This document shows positions 51,696-60,889 of a stretch of DNA of 64,000 nucleotides, in pieces. Within the stretch, counting starts at the first letter, position 1. Each line of letters begins with the position of its first letter. Source of the DNA: JAJYUU01 sp963822955. Its GTDB lineage: Bacteria > Actinomycetota > Actinomycetes > Streptosporangiales > Streptosporangiaceae. Where the stretch lies: NCBI GenBank assembly GCA_963822955.1, contig CAWGJS010000001.1:682001-746000 (forward strand). The letters run 5' to 3'. Both the position numbers and the translations under genes were made by a program. The notes below the pieces were generated by a model, which was given only the letters and a program-made list of their open reading frames with translations, was not told the DNA's origin and made no database searches.

Positions 51696-53102
51696 ATGAG
51701 CACGCTTGAGTTGTCCAGGTGGCAGTTCGGGATCACGACCGTCTATCACTTCATCTTCGTGCCGCTGACCATTGGCTTGTCGCTGCTGGTCGCGTGCCTC
51801 CAGACGGCGTGGCTGATCAAGAAGGACCCGGCTTACCTGCGCCTGACGAAGTTCTTCGGCAAGCTCTTCCTGATCAACTTCGCGGTCGGCGTCGTGACCG
51901 GCATCGTGCAGGAGTTCCAGTTCGGCATGAACTGGTCCGCGTACTCCAAGTTCGTCGGCGACGTCTTCGGCGCGCCGCTGGCGATGGAGGCTCTGCTCGC
52001 GTTCTTCATGGAATCGACGTTCCTCGGCCTGTGGATCTTCGGCTGGGACAAGCTCTCACCGCGGCTGCATCTCGCCACGATCTGGCTGGCAGCGATTGGC
52101 ACCAGCCTGTCCGCCTACTTCATCCTGGCCGCCAATGCCTGGATGCAGCACCCGGTGGGCTACCGGGTGAACCCGGTCACTCACCGGGCCGAGCTCACCA
52201 GCATCGTGGCATTGCTCACGAACTCCACGGCACTGGCGTCCTGGCCGCATGTGTTCTTCGCCAGTTTCCTCATCACCGGCGCGGTCGTGATCGCGGCCGC
52301 TGCCTGGCACCTGGCCCGGGCGAGCGATACCCGCTCTGGTGATGGCGCGCTCTTCCGCCGGGTGCTGCGCCTGGGCCTCGGCATCACGCTGGCCGCCGCC
52401 GTCGCGACCGCGATCACCGGCGACATTCAGGCCCGCCTGATGGACAGCCAGCAGCCGATGAAGATGGCCGCCGCGGAAGCGCTGTACAACACCGAGTCTC
52501 CTGCCTCGTTCTCGCTGATCACGATCGGCTCGCTCAACGGCAGCAAGGAGCTGTGGAGCGTCCGGGTGCCCTACCTGCTGTCGCTGATTGCCACCCTCGA
52601 CCCGCACGGCACGGTCCAGGGCATCAACAACGTCCAGCGGGCTTACGTCAAGAAGTACGGTCCCGGCGACTACAAGCCGATTATCCCGGTGACCTACTGG
52701 ACGTTCCGGCTGATGATCGGATTCGGCATGCTGGCCGGCCTGCTTGCGCTCATCGGCCTCTGGCTGACCCGCCGACGGCGCGAGCTCCCGCGCAGCAGCT
52801 GGTTCTACCGAGTCGCCATCTGGGGCGTCGTGCTGCCCTACCTCGGCACGACCAGTGGCTGGATCTTCACCGAGATGGGCCGTCAGCCCTGGACGGTGTT
52901 CGGAGTGCTGAAGACCCAGCAGAGCGTGTCAGCCGGAGTGGCCCCGTCGGCGGTGATCATCTCGATGACCGTCTTCACACTGCTGTACGCGACGCTCGCG
53001 GCCATCGCCGGCAGGCTCGCGATCCGGCACGTCAAGGATGGTGCCGCGGACGAGACCGGCCAGGCCGACGCCGGCACCCGCCAGCCCGTCTTCACCTACT
53101 GA
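51696..53102 (+). CDS. cydA: Cytochrome bd ubiquinol/menaquinol oxidase subunit I
   Basis: A 468-residue integral membrane protein with about nine helices. The N-terminal heme histidine is in TTVYHFIFVPLTIG. Conserved segments are MNWSAYSKFVGDVFGAPLAM, FFMESTFLGLWIFGWDKLSP and the GRQPW motif in TEMGRQPWTVFGVLKTQQ. The Q-loop is short (actinobacterial type). It reduces O2 to water with quinol at very low O2 levels. AAGGG lies 7 bases before the ATG. First gene of cydABDC-acuC. No DosR-like box was found upstream. Confidence 0.97.
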   Translation: MSTLELSRWQFGITTVYHFIFVPLTIGLSLLVACLQTAWLIKKDPAYLRLTKFFGKLFLINFAVGVVTGIVQEFQFGMNWSAYSKFVGDVFGAPLAMEALLAFFMESTFLGLWIFGWDKLSPRLHLATIWLAAIGTSLSAYFILAANAWMQHPVGYRVNPVTHRAELTSIVALLTNSTALASWPHVFFASFLITGAVVIAAAAWHLARASDTRSGDGALFRRVLRLGLGITLAAAVATAITGDIQARLMDSQQPMKMAAAEALYNTESPASFSLITIGSLNGSKELWSVRVPYLLSLIATLDPHGTVQGINNVQRAYVKKYGPGDYKPIIPVTYWTFRLMIGFGMLAGLLALIGLWLTRRRRELPRSSWFYRVAIWGVVLPYLGTTSGWIFTEMGRQPWTVFGVLKTQQSVSAGVAPSAVIISMTVFTLLYATLAAIAGRLAIRHVKDGAADETGQADAGTRQPVFTY

Positions 53103-53136
53103 CCCCCCTGGCTTAGCCCGAACCGGAGAAACTGTC

Positions 53137-54174
53137 ATGAGCCTCCCGAACTTCTGGTTCATCCTCATTGCAATCCTGTGGACTGGCTACTTCATCCTCG
53201 AGGGGTTCGACTTCGGGGTCGGCATCCTGCTGCCGGTCCTCGGCCGGGACAACACCGACCGGCGCCTGATGATCAACGCGATCGGGCCGCTCTGGGATGG
53301 GAACGAGGTCTGGCTGCTAACGGCAGGCGGCGCCACGTTCGCCGCGTTCCCGCTCTGGTACGCATCTTTGTTCAGCGGCTTCTACCTGGCGCTGCTGCTC
53401 ATCCTGGTGGCACTGATCGTCCGGGGCGTGTGCTTCGAATTCCGCGGCAAGGTCGACAGCCCGCGCTGGCGCGCCCGCTGGGACATGGCCATCTTCGCCG
53501 GGTCGGTGGTGCCAGCGCTGCTGTGGGGGGTTGCCTTCGCCAACATCGTCCGCGGCGTGCCGCTCAACTCCGGCCACGTCTACACCGGCAACCTGCTCAC
53601 GCTGCTGAACTGGTACGGGCTGCTCGGCGGGCTGACCACGCTCAGCCTGTTCGCCTTGCACGGCGCCATCTTCCTGTCGCTGAAGACCGACGGCGAACTG
53701 CGCCAGCGTGCCCGCAGCATGGCGGTGCGGATCGCACTGGCGGGGGTTCCGCTGGCTGCAGCGTTCCTGATCGCCAGTCAGCTCAGTCACGGCAAGGCAG
53801 CGACCGACGTGACCGCGGGACTGGCAGCCGTTGCCTTGCTCGGGGGCGTCTGGGCCGCGTTCCGCGGCCGGGAAGGCTGGGCCTTCACTGGCACCGCGAT
53901 CACGCTGGCCCTGGCAGTCGCCACCTTGTTCGGCGATCTGTGGCCGAACGTGCTGCCATCGAGCACCTCGCCGGCCTACAGCCTGACAGTGACCAACGCC
54001 TCGTCGTCGCACTACACGCTCACGGTCATGACATGGGTCGCGCTGATCTTCACCCCGGTCGTGCTGGCCTATCAGGGCTGGACCTACTGGGTCTTCCGCA
54101 AGCGGCTGACCCGCGCCGACGTAGGCGGGGCTGAGACAGTGTCGTCGCCCGCCGCGGTGGGCGGGCGGTCATGA
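53137..54174 (+). CDS. cydB: Cytochrome bd oxidase subunit II
   Basis: A 345-residue membrane protein. It starts NFWFILIAILWTGYFILEGF and has DFGVGILLPVLGR, GPLWDGNEVWLLTAGGATFA and FEFRGKVDSPRWR, all typical of CydB. It pairs with CydA to form the oxidase. ATG 53137 follows cydA by 34 bases with GGAG upstream; the longer ORF from 53038 lies within cydA in another frame and is not used. Its last codons overlap cydD by 4 bases. Confidence 0.97.
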   Translation: MSLPNFWFILIAILWTGYFILEGFDFGVGILLPVLGRDNTDRRLMINAIGPLWDGNEVWLLTAGGATFAAFPLWYASLFSGFYLALLLILVALIVRGVCFEFRGKVDSPRWRARWDMAIFAGSVVPALLWGVAFANIVRGVPLNSGHVYTGNLLTLLNWYGLLGGLTTLSLFALHGAIFLSLKTDGELRQRARSMAVRIALAGVPLAAAFLIASQLSHGKAATDVTAGLAAVALLGGVWAAFRGREGWAFTGTAITLALAVATLFGDLWPNVLPSSTSPAYSLTVTNASSSHYTLTVMTWVALIFTPVVLAYQGWTYWVFRKRLTRADVGGAETVSSPAAVGGRS

Positions 54175-55853
54175 GGCCGCTTGACCCACGGCTCTTGCGG
54201 TACGCGCGCGCAGCTCGCGGTTACCTGGTCACTGCGATCGCGCTCGGGCTCGCGACCGCAGGCCTCATCCTCATCCAAGCAGGACTGCTGGCCAGGCTGC
54301 TCGCGGACGCCATCGGGGGCATCGGCGTCAGCGCGCTGGCAGGCTCGCTGATCGCGCTGGCCGTCGTGCTGGCGCTGCGCGCCGCGGCCAGCTACGGCGG
54401 CGAGGTGACCGCGCTGCGTGCAGCTGCCGCGGTCAAGTCGCAGCTACGGCGCCAGCTGGTCGCCCACACGCTGCGGCTGGGCCCGACCTGGCTCGGGGGC
54501 CAGCAGGCCGGCCAGATCGCGACGCTGTCCACCAAGGGACTGGATGCGCTCGATCCCTACTTCGCCCGCTACCTGCCGCAGCTTGTACTCGCATGCGTCG
54601 TGCCGGTGGCCGTGCTGATCAGGGTGGGCATGGCAGACTGGATCTCCGGCCTGGTCATCCTGGCTACCCTGCCGCTGATCCCGGTGTTCGCTGTCCTCAT
54701 CGGGCTGCACACCAAGGCCTCGACACAGCGGCAATGGCAGCTCCTGGCCAGGCTCGGCGGTCACTTCCTCGACGTGGTGGAGGGCTTGCCCACCCTCAAG
54801 GTCTTCGGCCGGGCCAAGGCACAGGCCGAGGAGATCAGGAAGGTCACCAACCAGCACCGGATCGCGACGATGGGCACCCTGCGGGTGGCCTTCTTGTCCG
54901 CGCTCGTGCTCGAACTCGCTGCGACGCTGGCGACTGCAGTCGTCGCGGTTGAGGTGGGCCTCCGGCTGCTGGCCGGGCACATCAGCTACCAGACTGCGCT
55001 CCTCGTGCTGATCCTCACGCCCGAGGCCTATCTGCCGCTGCGCAACGTCGGTGCCCAGTTCCACGCCAGCATGGAGGGCGCCACTGCTGTACAGCAGGTT
55101 CTCGACATACTCGAGACCCCCGTGCCGCATCCGCCCGGTCCCGGAATGCGTGCGCCGCGGCCTGTGGGGCCAGTCAGCTTCCGAGACGTGACCTTGTGCT
55201 ATCCGGGCCGGCCGACGCCAGCGCTGGCCGACGTCAGCCTTACCGTGCATCCGGGTGAGCACCTGGCGATCATCGGCCCAAGCGGCGCCGGAAAGAGCTC
55301 CCTGCTCGCCCTGCTGCTCAGGTTCGCCGAGCCGACAGCCGGACTCATCGAGGTCGACGGCCACGACCTGGCCTGCCTTAGTGCTGACCAGTGGCGCGCA
55401 TGCATCTCGTGGGTGCCGCAGCGACCGCACCTGTTCACGGCCAGCATTGCCGAGAACATCGCGCTTGGCCGGCCTGGTAGCAGGCTCGCCGACATCCGGC
55501 AAGCGGCCAGCCTGGCCGGCGCCGACGAGTTCATCGAGGCGATGCCTGGTGGATACACGACACAACTCGGTGAGCGTGGACTGCAGCTGTCCACCGGGGA
55601 GCGACAGCGGATCGCGCTCGCCAGGGCGTTCCTGCGAGACGCTCCGCTCCTCCTGCTCGACGAGCCGACCGCTCACCTTGACCCGTTCAGCGCCCAGCAG
55701 CTGCAAGCCAGCCTGGCAGCGCTGATAGTGAACCGCACGGTCATCCAGGTGACGCACAATCTCGCCATCGCCGCCCACGCGAGCCGCACTCTGACGCTGA
55801 CCGATGGCAGGCTGAGCCAGCGGGTCGCGCCGATGCACGCGGTGACTCCATGA
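54171..55853 (+). CDS. cydD: ABC exporter half CydD for cytochrome bd assembly
   Basis: A 560-residue ABC half-transporter. Residues 1-320 form six membrane helices. The nucleotide-binding part has Walker A IIGPSGAGKSSLLALLL, signature LSTGERQRIALARAFL and Walker B LLLLDEPTAHLD. The signature is LSTGE rather than the usual LSGGE. With CydC it exports thiols (glutathione/cysteine in E. coli) needed for bd heme assembly. It overlaps cydB and cydC by 4 bases each. Confidence 0.95.
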   Translation: MRPLDPRLLRYARAARGYLVTAIALGLATAGLILIQAGLLARLLADAIGGIGVSALAGSLIALAVVLALRAAASYGGEVTALRAAAAVKSQLRRQLVAHTLRLGPTWLGGQQAGQIATLSTKGLDALDPYFARYLPQLVLACVVPVAVLIRVGMADWISGLVILATLPLIPVFAVLIGLHTKASTQRQWQLLARLGGHFLDVVEGLPTLKVFGRAKAQAEEIRKVTNQHRIATMGTLRVAFLSALVLELAATLATAVVAVEVGLRLLAGHISYQTALLVLILTPEAYLPLRNVGAQFHASMEGATAVQQVLDILETPVPHPPGPGMRAPRPVGPVSFRDVTLCYPGRPTPALADVSLTVHPGEHLAIIGPSGAGKSSLLALLLRFAEPTAGLIEVDGHDLACLSADQWRACISWVPQRPHLFTASIAENIALGRPGSRLADIRQAASLAGADEFIEAMPGGYTTQLGERGLQLSTGERQRIALARAFLRDAPLLLLDEPTAHLDPFSAQQLQASLAALIVNRTVIQVTHNLAIAAHASRTLTLTDGRLSQRVAPMHAVTP

Positions 55854-57619
55854 GCGCCGCCGCACCTTGGTCTCGCAGTCCGCTGCTGCGGATGCTCGTG
55901 CTGGCCAGACCGCTGCGCGCGCGCCTCATGATCGCGGCGCTCGCGGGCGCCGCGGCCACCGGCAGCGGCGTGGCTTTGCTGGCCGTCTCCGGGTTCCTCC
56001 TGGCCCGCGCTTCGCAGCATCCCAACATCGTCGCGATATCGATCGCCGTTGTCGCGGTCAGGGCCCTCGGCATCAGCCGCGGGGTCTTCCGCTACGCCGA
56101 GCGCCTTGGCTCGCACGATGTCGCGTTCCGAGTGCTCGCCGACGTGCGGGTGCGGATCTACCAGCGACTGGAGCGGCTCGCACCCGCCGGGCTGGCCGCT
56201 TTCCGCTCCGGAGACCTGCTGGCCCGGCTCATCAGCGATGTTGACGCAACCCAAGATCTGTTCATCCGCGGCATCGCGCCACCGCTGGCCGCGGCGCTCG
56301 TCGGGGCCGGCGCAGTCCTGGCTGCCGTGGCCCTGCTGGCTCCGGCCGGGCTGGTGCTCTGCGCTGGCCTGGTGATCGCGGGCATAGCGGTGCCGGCCCT
56401 CGCGGCGCGGGCGGCCCGCGCGGCAGCGGAGCGCTCAGCGCCCGCTCGCGGCGAGCTCGGAGCGCTGCTGACGGACCTGCTCGCTGGTGCCGCCGACGTG
56501 CATGCCTGCAGTGCGCAAGACGAGCTGCTCGACCGGGTCACCGCAGCCGATGCGGAGATCACCCGGCTAGCCAGGCGGACATCGGCAGCATCGGGCCTCG
56601 GCACCGGGCTCAGCGCGGCAGCAGCGGGGGCCACACTCTGGGGAGTGCTGCTGCTCGGCGTGGCTGCTACCGGATCGGGAACGCTCGGTCGCGTGCCGCT
56701 CGCCGTCATCACCCTGACCGCGCTAGCCGCATTCGAGGCAGTTACCGCACTGCCGACGGCCGCTATCCAGATCGCGCAGGCACGAACGTCGGCCGGCCGG
56801 ATCGCTGCGGTTCTCGATGCGCCCGATCCGGTCACCGATCCAGCCAAACCGCTGCCGGTGCCGGCCGGCGCTCCGCACATCCGGCTTGACGGCGCGCAGG
56901 TCCAGTACGGAGCCAGCAGCCCGCTCGCGATCGACGGCGTGGACCTGGACCTGCCGCCCGGGAAACGGATAGCCGTCATCGGCCCGACCGGAGCGGGCAA
57001 GTCCAGCATCGCCGCGGTGCTGCTGCGCTTCTGCGACGTCTGCGGCGGCAGCGCCACCATGGACGGTCACGATCTGGCGAGGTATTCGCCCGACGACATC
57101 CGCACGGTCATCGGCGGCTGCCCTCAGGATCCGCATATCTTCGACACCACCATCCGTGCGAACATGCAGCTCGCCAAGCCCGACGCCACCAGCGGCGAGC
57201 TCTCGGCCGCAGCCGCCAGGGCCCGGCTGATTGGCTGGATCCGCTCGCTGCCGGACGGCTGGGACACTCAGGTTGGCGCACGCGGAGCGCGGCTGTCGGG
57301 AGGCCAGCGTCAGCGCCTGGCGCTGGCCCGGGCGCTGCTAGCGAACCCGGCCGTGCTCGTCCTCGACGAGCCCACTGCGCACCTGGATGCCGAGAACCGG
57401 CGTTCGCTGATGGCCGATCTGATGGCCATGACCGCGGGCAAGAGCCTGGTGCTGATCACGCACGACCTGGCCGGCCTGGAGGAAATGGACGAGATCATCG
57501 TCTTGCGGCGAGGCAAGGTAGTTGAGCGCGGCACGCATCCGCAGCTAATCCGGCGCGCCGGCGAGTACTGGGCGATGTGGCAGGCTAGCCAGACGGCGTC
57601 GGAAGGATCGCTACCGTGA
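55850..57619 (+). CDS. cydC: ABC exporter half CydC for cytochrome bd assembly
   Basis: A 589-residue ABC half-transporter. It has an Ala-rich membrane domain (ALLAVSGFLLARASQHPNIV, FRYAERLGSHDVAFRVLADV), Walker A VIGPTGAGKSSIAAVLL, signature LSGGQRQRLALARALL and Walker B VLVLDEPTAHLD. The F-R-Y-x-E-R motif is typical of CydC. It is the heterodimer partner of CydD. It overlaps the acuC-like gene by 4 bases. Confidence 0.95.
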   Translation: MSAAAPWSRSPLLRMLVLARPLRARLMIAALAGAAATGSGVALLAVSGFLLARASQHPNIVAISIAVVAVRALGISRGVFRYAERLGSHDVAFRVLADVRVRIYQRLERLAPAGLAAFRSGDLLARLISDVDATQDLFIRGIAPPLAAALVGAGAVLAAVALLAPAGLVLCAGLVIAGIAVPALAARAARAAAERSAPARGELGALLTDLLAGAADVHACSAQDELLDRVTAADAEITRLARRTSAASGLGTGLSAAAAGATLWGVLLLGVAATGSGTLGRVPLAVITLTALAAFEAVTALPTAAIQIAQARTSAGRIAAVLDAPDPVTDPAKPLPVPAGAPHIRLDGAQVQYGASSPLAIDGVDLDLPPGKRIAVIGPTGAGKSSIAAVLLRFCDVCGGSATMDGHDLARYSPDDIRTVIGGCPQDPHIFDTTIRANMQLAKPDATSGELSAAAARARLIGWIRSLPDGWDTQVGARGARLSGGQRQRLALARALLANPAVLVLDEPTAHLDAENRRSLMADLMAMTAGKSLVLITHDLAGLEEMDEIIVLRRGKVVERGTHPQLIRRAGEYWAMWQASQTASEGSLP

Positions 57620-58818
57620 CCTGCACCCTGCACGTGGCCTGGGACGAGCAGCTAGCCAGCTATGACTTCGGTCCCCAGCACCCGCTGGCACCGATCCGGG
57701 TGAAGCTCACCATGGAGCTTGCCCAGGCGCTCGGCGTGCTGTCCCGAGACGTCGTCACAGTGGCGCCGGCCGGGCCCGCGACGGACGCCGAGCTGGAGCT
57801 GATCCACGACTCGCGATACATCCAGGTGGTCAAGGATGCGGGCACGATGGCCGCCAGAGGCGGCAATGCGCAACTGGACCCAGGAACGCTGCTGGCCCAC
57901 GGCCTCGGCACCGAGGACGATCCGGTCTTCGCCGGCATGCACGAGGCCGCGGCTCTGGTGACGGGGGCGACGCTGGCGGCCGCGCGCGCCGTCACGTCGG
58001 GATCGGCGCTGCACGGCGCCAGCATCGCCGGCGGCCTCCACCACGCGATGCGCGGTAACGCCAGCGGCTTCTGCATCTACAACGACCCCGCGATCGCCAT
58101 CGCCTGGCTCCTCAATCAGGGCATCGAGCGCATCGCCTACGTCGATATCGACGTGCACCATGGCGACGGCGTGCAGGCCGCGTTCTGGGACGATCCGCGG
58201 GTTCTGACGATCAGCCTGCACCAGCATCCCGCCACGCTGTTCCCTGGTACCGGCCGGCCGAGCGAGACGGGCGGGCCGTCCGCAGAGGGCTCGGCGGTCA
58301 ACGTGGCGCTGCCGCCGGGCACCAGGGACGCCGGCTGGCTCCGTGCCCTGGACGCAGTGGTGCCGCCGCTGCTACGCCAGTTCCGCCCGCAGATCCTGGT
58401 CAGCCAGCACGGCTGCGACACGCACTGGAGCGATCCGCTTGCCAACCTGCAGATCACCGTCGACGCCCAGCGGGCCGCGCACGCAGCCATCCACAAGCTG
58501 GCGCACGAGCTCACCGAAGGCCGGTGGCTGCTGACCGGGGGTGGCGGCTACCAGCTAGTTCAGGTCGTGCCAAGGACCTGGACGCATCTGCTCGCCGAGG
58601 CATCCGGCCAGCCCATCGCGCCGGATACCCCGACGCCGACGCTCTGGCGTGAGTACGTGCAGTGGGTCGCCTCCGAGCCCGCACCCGAGCTCATGACGGA
58701 CGGGGCAAGCGCTGACTTCCCTGGGTGGGAGACCGGCCATGATCCCTCAGACCCGGTGGATCAGGCCATCATGGCGACCAGGAACGCTAGCTTCCCGCTG
58801 CACGGTCTGTTTCCCTAG
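57616..58818 (+). CDS. acuC: AcuC-like histone deacetylase family protein
   Basis: A 400-residue zinc deacetylase of the class I/II HDAC fold. Motifs are GGLHHAMRGNASGFCIYND (active-site histidine pair), YVDIDVHHGDGVQ (zinc Asp/His), SQHGCDTHWSDPLANL (zinc Asp) and LTGGGGYQ. Known AcuC removes acetyl groups from acetyl-CoA synthetase lysines. It starts inside the cydC stop (4-base overlap), so it is translated with the cytochrome bd genes. A protein acetyltransferase-like fusion is encoded at 34702, so a local acetylation/deacetylation circuit is possible. Its 3' end overlaps the convergent usp gene by 32 bases. Confidence 0.92.
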   Translation: MTCTLHVAWDEQLASYDFGPQHPLAPIRVKLTMELAQALGVLSRDVVTVAPAGPATDAELELIHDSRYIQVVKDAGTMAARGGNAQLDPGTLLAHGLGTEDDPVFAGMHEAAALVTGATLAAARAVTSGSALHGASIAGGLHHAMRGNASGFCIYNDPAIAIAWLLNQGIERIAYVDIDVHHGDGVQAAFWDDPRVLTISLHQHPATLFPGTGRPSETGGPSAEGSAVNVALPPGTRDAGWLRALDAVVPPLLRQFRPQILVSQHGCDTHWSDPLANLQITVDAQRAAHAAIHKLAHELTEGRWLLTGGGGYQLVQVVPRTWTHLLAEASGQPIAPDTPTPTLWREYVQWVASEPAPELMTDGASADFPGWETGHDPSDPVDQAIMATRNASFPLHGLFP

Positions 58819-59353
58819 GCTGGCCCGACTCCGGGACCAGCAGCACGGGACAGCGTGCGTGCCGGACGCAGTACTGACTGACCGAGCCGTGGATGAGCCG
58901 TCGCAGCGGGTGCCCGGAGTCTCGGCCGACAACTACTACGTCTCCCGGCCGGCTGGCCAGGCCGACCAGCGCCAGGGCCGGATCACAGCATGGTGTCCTA
59001 ATCTCGACCGGCGGCCCGGCGGGCAGCTGGCCTAATGCGTGCCGGTACGCCCGCCGCACCAGAATCCTGGCGGCAGCGCGCTGCTCGGCTCCGGAGAAGC
59101 TCAGCACGACATGCGGATGCGAAAGGTGCCGCATCCGGCGGCCGCCGTGCCGCGGCAAGCCCAGCGCCCAGGACCGCACCGCGATCAGCTTCGCATCGTG
59201 TCGCGTGGCCAGCCTTGTCGCCACCGCTAGCGCCGCCAGGCCAGGCTCAGAATCATCCACGCCGACGATCACCCGCCTGACAACCGCGTCAGCCAGGCTC
59301 TCCAGACCCTCTGCGCGCTCATAGTCCGCTAACTGAACTGCTGCCGAGCTCAT
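58787..59353 (-). CDS. Universal stress protein, divergent type
   Basis: A 188-residue Usp: RRVIVGVDDSEPGLAALAVA, RSWALGLPRHGGRR, GDVVVVGRDSGHPLRRLIHG and VRHARCPVLLVPES. An N-terminal extension of about 30 residues precedes the fold. The G-loop is G-R-D-S-G-H, so part of the ATP motif is changed. ATG 59353 is preferred (GGAGG 8 bases upstream) to ATG 59368. It is the last gene of the minus-strand unit CBS-BON, PNPOx, adh, usp. Confidence 0.88.
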   Translation of the reverse strand: MSSAAVQLADYERAEGLESLADAVVRRVIVGVDDSEPGLAALAVATRLATRHDAKLIAVRSWALGLPRHGGRRMRHLSHPHVVLSFSGAEQRAAARILVRRAYRHALGQLPAGPPVEIRTPCCDPALALVGLASRPGDVVVVGRDSGHPLRRLIHGSVSQYCVRHARCPVLLVPESGQPRETDRAAGS

Positions 59354-59373
59354 CACTCTCACCTCCATCGGCC

Positions 59374-60414
59374 TCAGCGACTGAGCACCACCTTGAGGGC
59401 GCCTGTGTCGGCGGGGCGCGAGAATATGTCGTATGCCTGGTCGAAGTCATCGAAGCCGAACCGGTGCGTAATGAGCCTGCTGGCGTCAAGCTGGCCGGTG
59501 GCCAGCAGCCGTAGCAGCGTCGGGGTCGAGTAGGTGTCCACGAGCCCGGTACTGATGGTGATGTCCCTGATCCACTGGTCCTCCAGGTGCAGCGCAGCCG
59601 GCTTTCCATGCACTCCGACATTCGCCACCCTGGCCCCCGGACGTGTCAGCCGGACCGCCAGTTCGAAGGTCTCTGGCTTGCCGACAGCCTCGATGGTCAC
59701 GTCAGCGCCAAGCCCGTCGGTTAGTGCCTGGATCACGGGCAGCGGATCGGTCATGCCGTTGTTGACGATCACGTCCGCGCCGAACTGCTTGGCGGCTTCG
59801 AGCCGCCGGTCTGCGATGTCGATGGCCACGATATGGCTGGGGCTGAACAACCTGGCTCCCATGATCGCCGCTAGCCCGACCGGGCCTGAGCCCACGATGG
59901 CCACGACGTCACCGGGACCGACGCGGCCCTTGAGGACGCCCACCTCGTAGCCGGTCGGCAGGATGTCGGCCAGCATCAGGGCATGCTCGTCGCTGACCCC
60001 TGCCGGGATCGGGTAGGTCGAGGTGTCCGCGAACGGCACCCGGACGTATTCTGCCTGCGTCCCGTCACAGGTGTGCCCAAGTACCCAGCCGCCGCCACCG
60101 AGGCACTGCCCGTAATGAGATTCCCGGCAGTACCTGCACGCGCCGCACGTCGAGATGCAGGACACCAGGACGCGGTCACCCTCCCCCATCGTGTGAACGG
60201 CGCTGCCCGCATCGTGGACTGTGCCGACCGCCTCGTGCCCGAGTATCCGTCCTGCCCTCACCTCCGGCAGGTCACCGCCGAGGATGTGGAGGTCCGTACC
60301 GCAGATCGTGGTCGCGTCCACCCGCACGATGACGTCGCCGTCATCGGTAATCTCCGGGTCCGGCACGTCCTCAACTGTCTTCTCGCCTGGGCCGTGGTAG
60401 ACAACCGCTCGCAT
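59374..60414 (-). CDS. Zinc-dependent alcohol dehydrogenase, isopropanol-dehydrogenase-like
   Basis: A 346-residue MDR enzyme. Catalytic zinc ligands are in TTICGTDLHIL and GHEAVG; structural cysteines are in CISTCGACRYCRESHYGQC. The cofactor site is VAIVGSGPVGLAAI followed by AIDIADRRLE, the aspartate suggesting NAD+. DILPTGYEVG is typical of the alpha-type dehydrogenases. AGAGGAG precedes the ATG. It lies 14 bases from the PNPOx gene and 20 from usp, so it is inside one operon. It probably balances NADH by reducing small aldehydes or ketones. Confidence 0.9.
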   Translation of the reverse strand: MRAVVYHGPGEKTVEDVPDPEITDDGDVIVRVDATTICGTDLHILGGDLPEVRAGRILGHEAVGTVHDAGSAVHTMGEGDRVLVSCISTCGACRYCRESHYGQCLGGGGWVLGHTCDGTQAEYVRVPFADTSTYPIPAGVSDEHALMLADILPTGYEVGVLKGRVGPGDVVAIVGSGPVGLAAIMGARLFSPSHIVAIDIADRRLEAAKQFGADVIVNNGMTDPLPVIQALTDGLGADVTIEAVGKPETFELAVRLTRPGARVANVGVHGKPAALHLEDQWIRDITISTGLVDTYSTPTLLRLLATGQLDASRLITHRFGFDDFDQAYDIFSRPADTGALKVVLSR

Positions 60415-60428
60415 CGTTCATTCTCCTC

Positions 60429-60860
60429 TTACGCGTCGCGCTGACGCCGGACTCGCCGTCCAGTGATCCGGACCGGGGTAATGCGGATGAAGTGTTCTTT
60501 CTCGCCGCCAGGCCATGGCTCGATACCGACAGCCTCGGCGACCGCGCGTTCCTCAGCCGAATCCAGATGATGAGCCGGGCCCTGGACCAGCACGCTCCAG
60601 CCTTCGCGGGCTTGCGCGTCGAATGCGTCGACCTCAAAGGCCACCCGGAACTCGGCATGGGAGATACCGGTCCGCAAGTCCTCCTGCGTCGTGCTGTCCT
60701 CCGCAGTGCGGAACATGATGGCGCCGTCGTGGATCTTGTAGTTGACCGGGAGCACCGTCAGGTCGTAACTCCCGGCGAACACGAGCCTGCCGATCCCGCC
60801 GGGTTCGATCAGACGGCGGCACTCGGCCTCATCCAGGATCTCAAGCGTGGCATCCGACAC
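60429..60860 (-). CDS. Pyridoxamine 5'-phosphate oxidase family protein
   Basis: A 143-residue split-barrel protein: LIEPGGIGRLVFAGSYDLTV, PVNYKIHDGAIMFRT, VAFEVDAFDAQAREGWSVLV and WPGGEKEHFIRITPVRITGR. It matches the C-terminal half of the HTH fusion at 32730 along its length. It probably binds FMN or F420; mycobacterial relatives in the DosR set include Rv2074/Rv3129-type proteins. GTG start with AGGAG 8 bases upstream. It lies 29 bases after the CBS-BON gene. Confidence 0.88.
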   Translation of the reverse strand: MSDATLEILDEAECRRLIEPGGIGRLVFAGSYDLTVLPVNYKIHDGAIMFRTAEDSTTQEDLRTGISHAEFRVAFEVDAFDAQAREGWSVLVQGPAHHLDSAEERAVAEAVGIEPWPGGEKEHFIRITPVRITGRRVRRQRDA

Positions 60861-60889
60861 GGCGCAGTCTCCTCAGCTCTTCGGGGCAA

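Noticed and set aside
53178..54134. Plus-strand open frame of 318 codons inside cydB
   Set aside because: Shifted-frame shadow of cydB; low-complexity Arg/Ala sequence.
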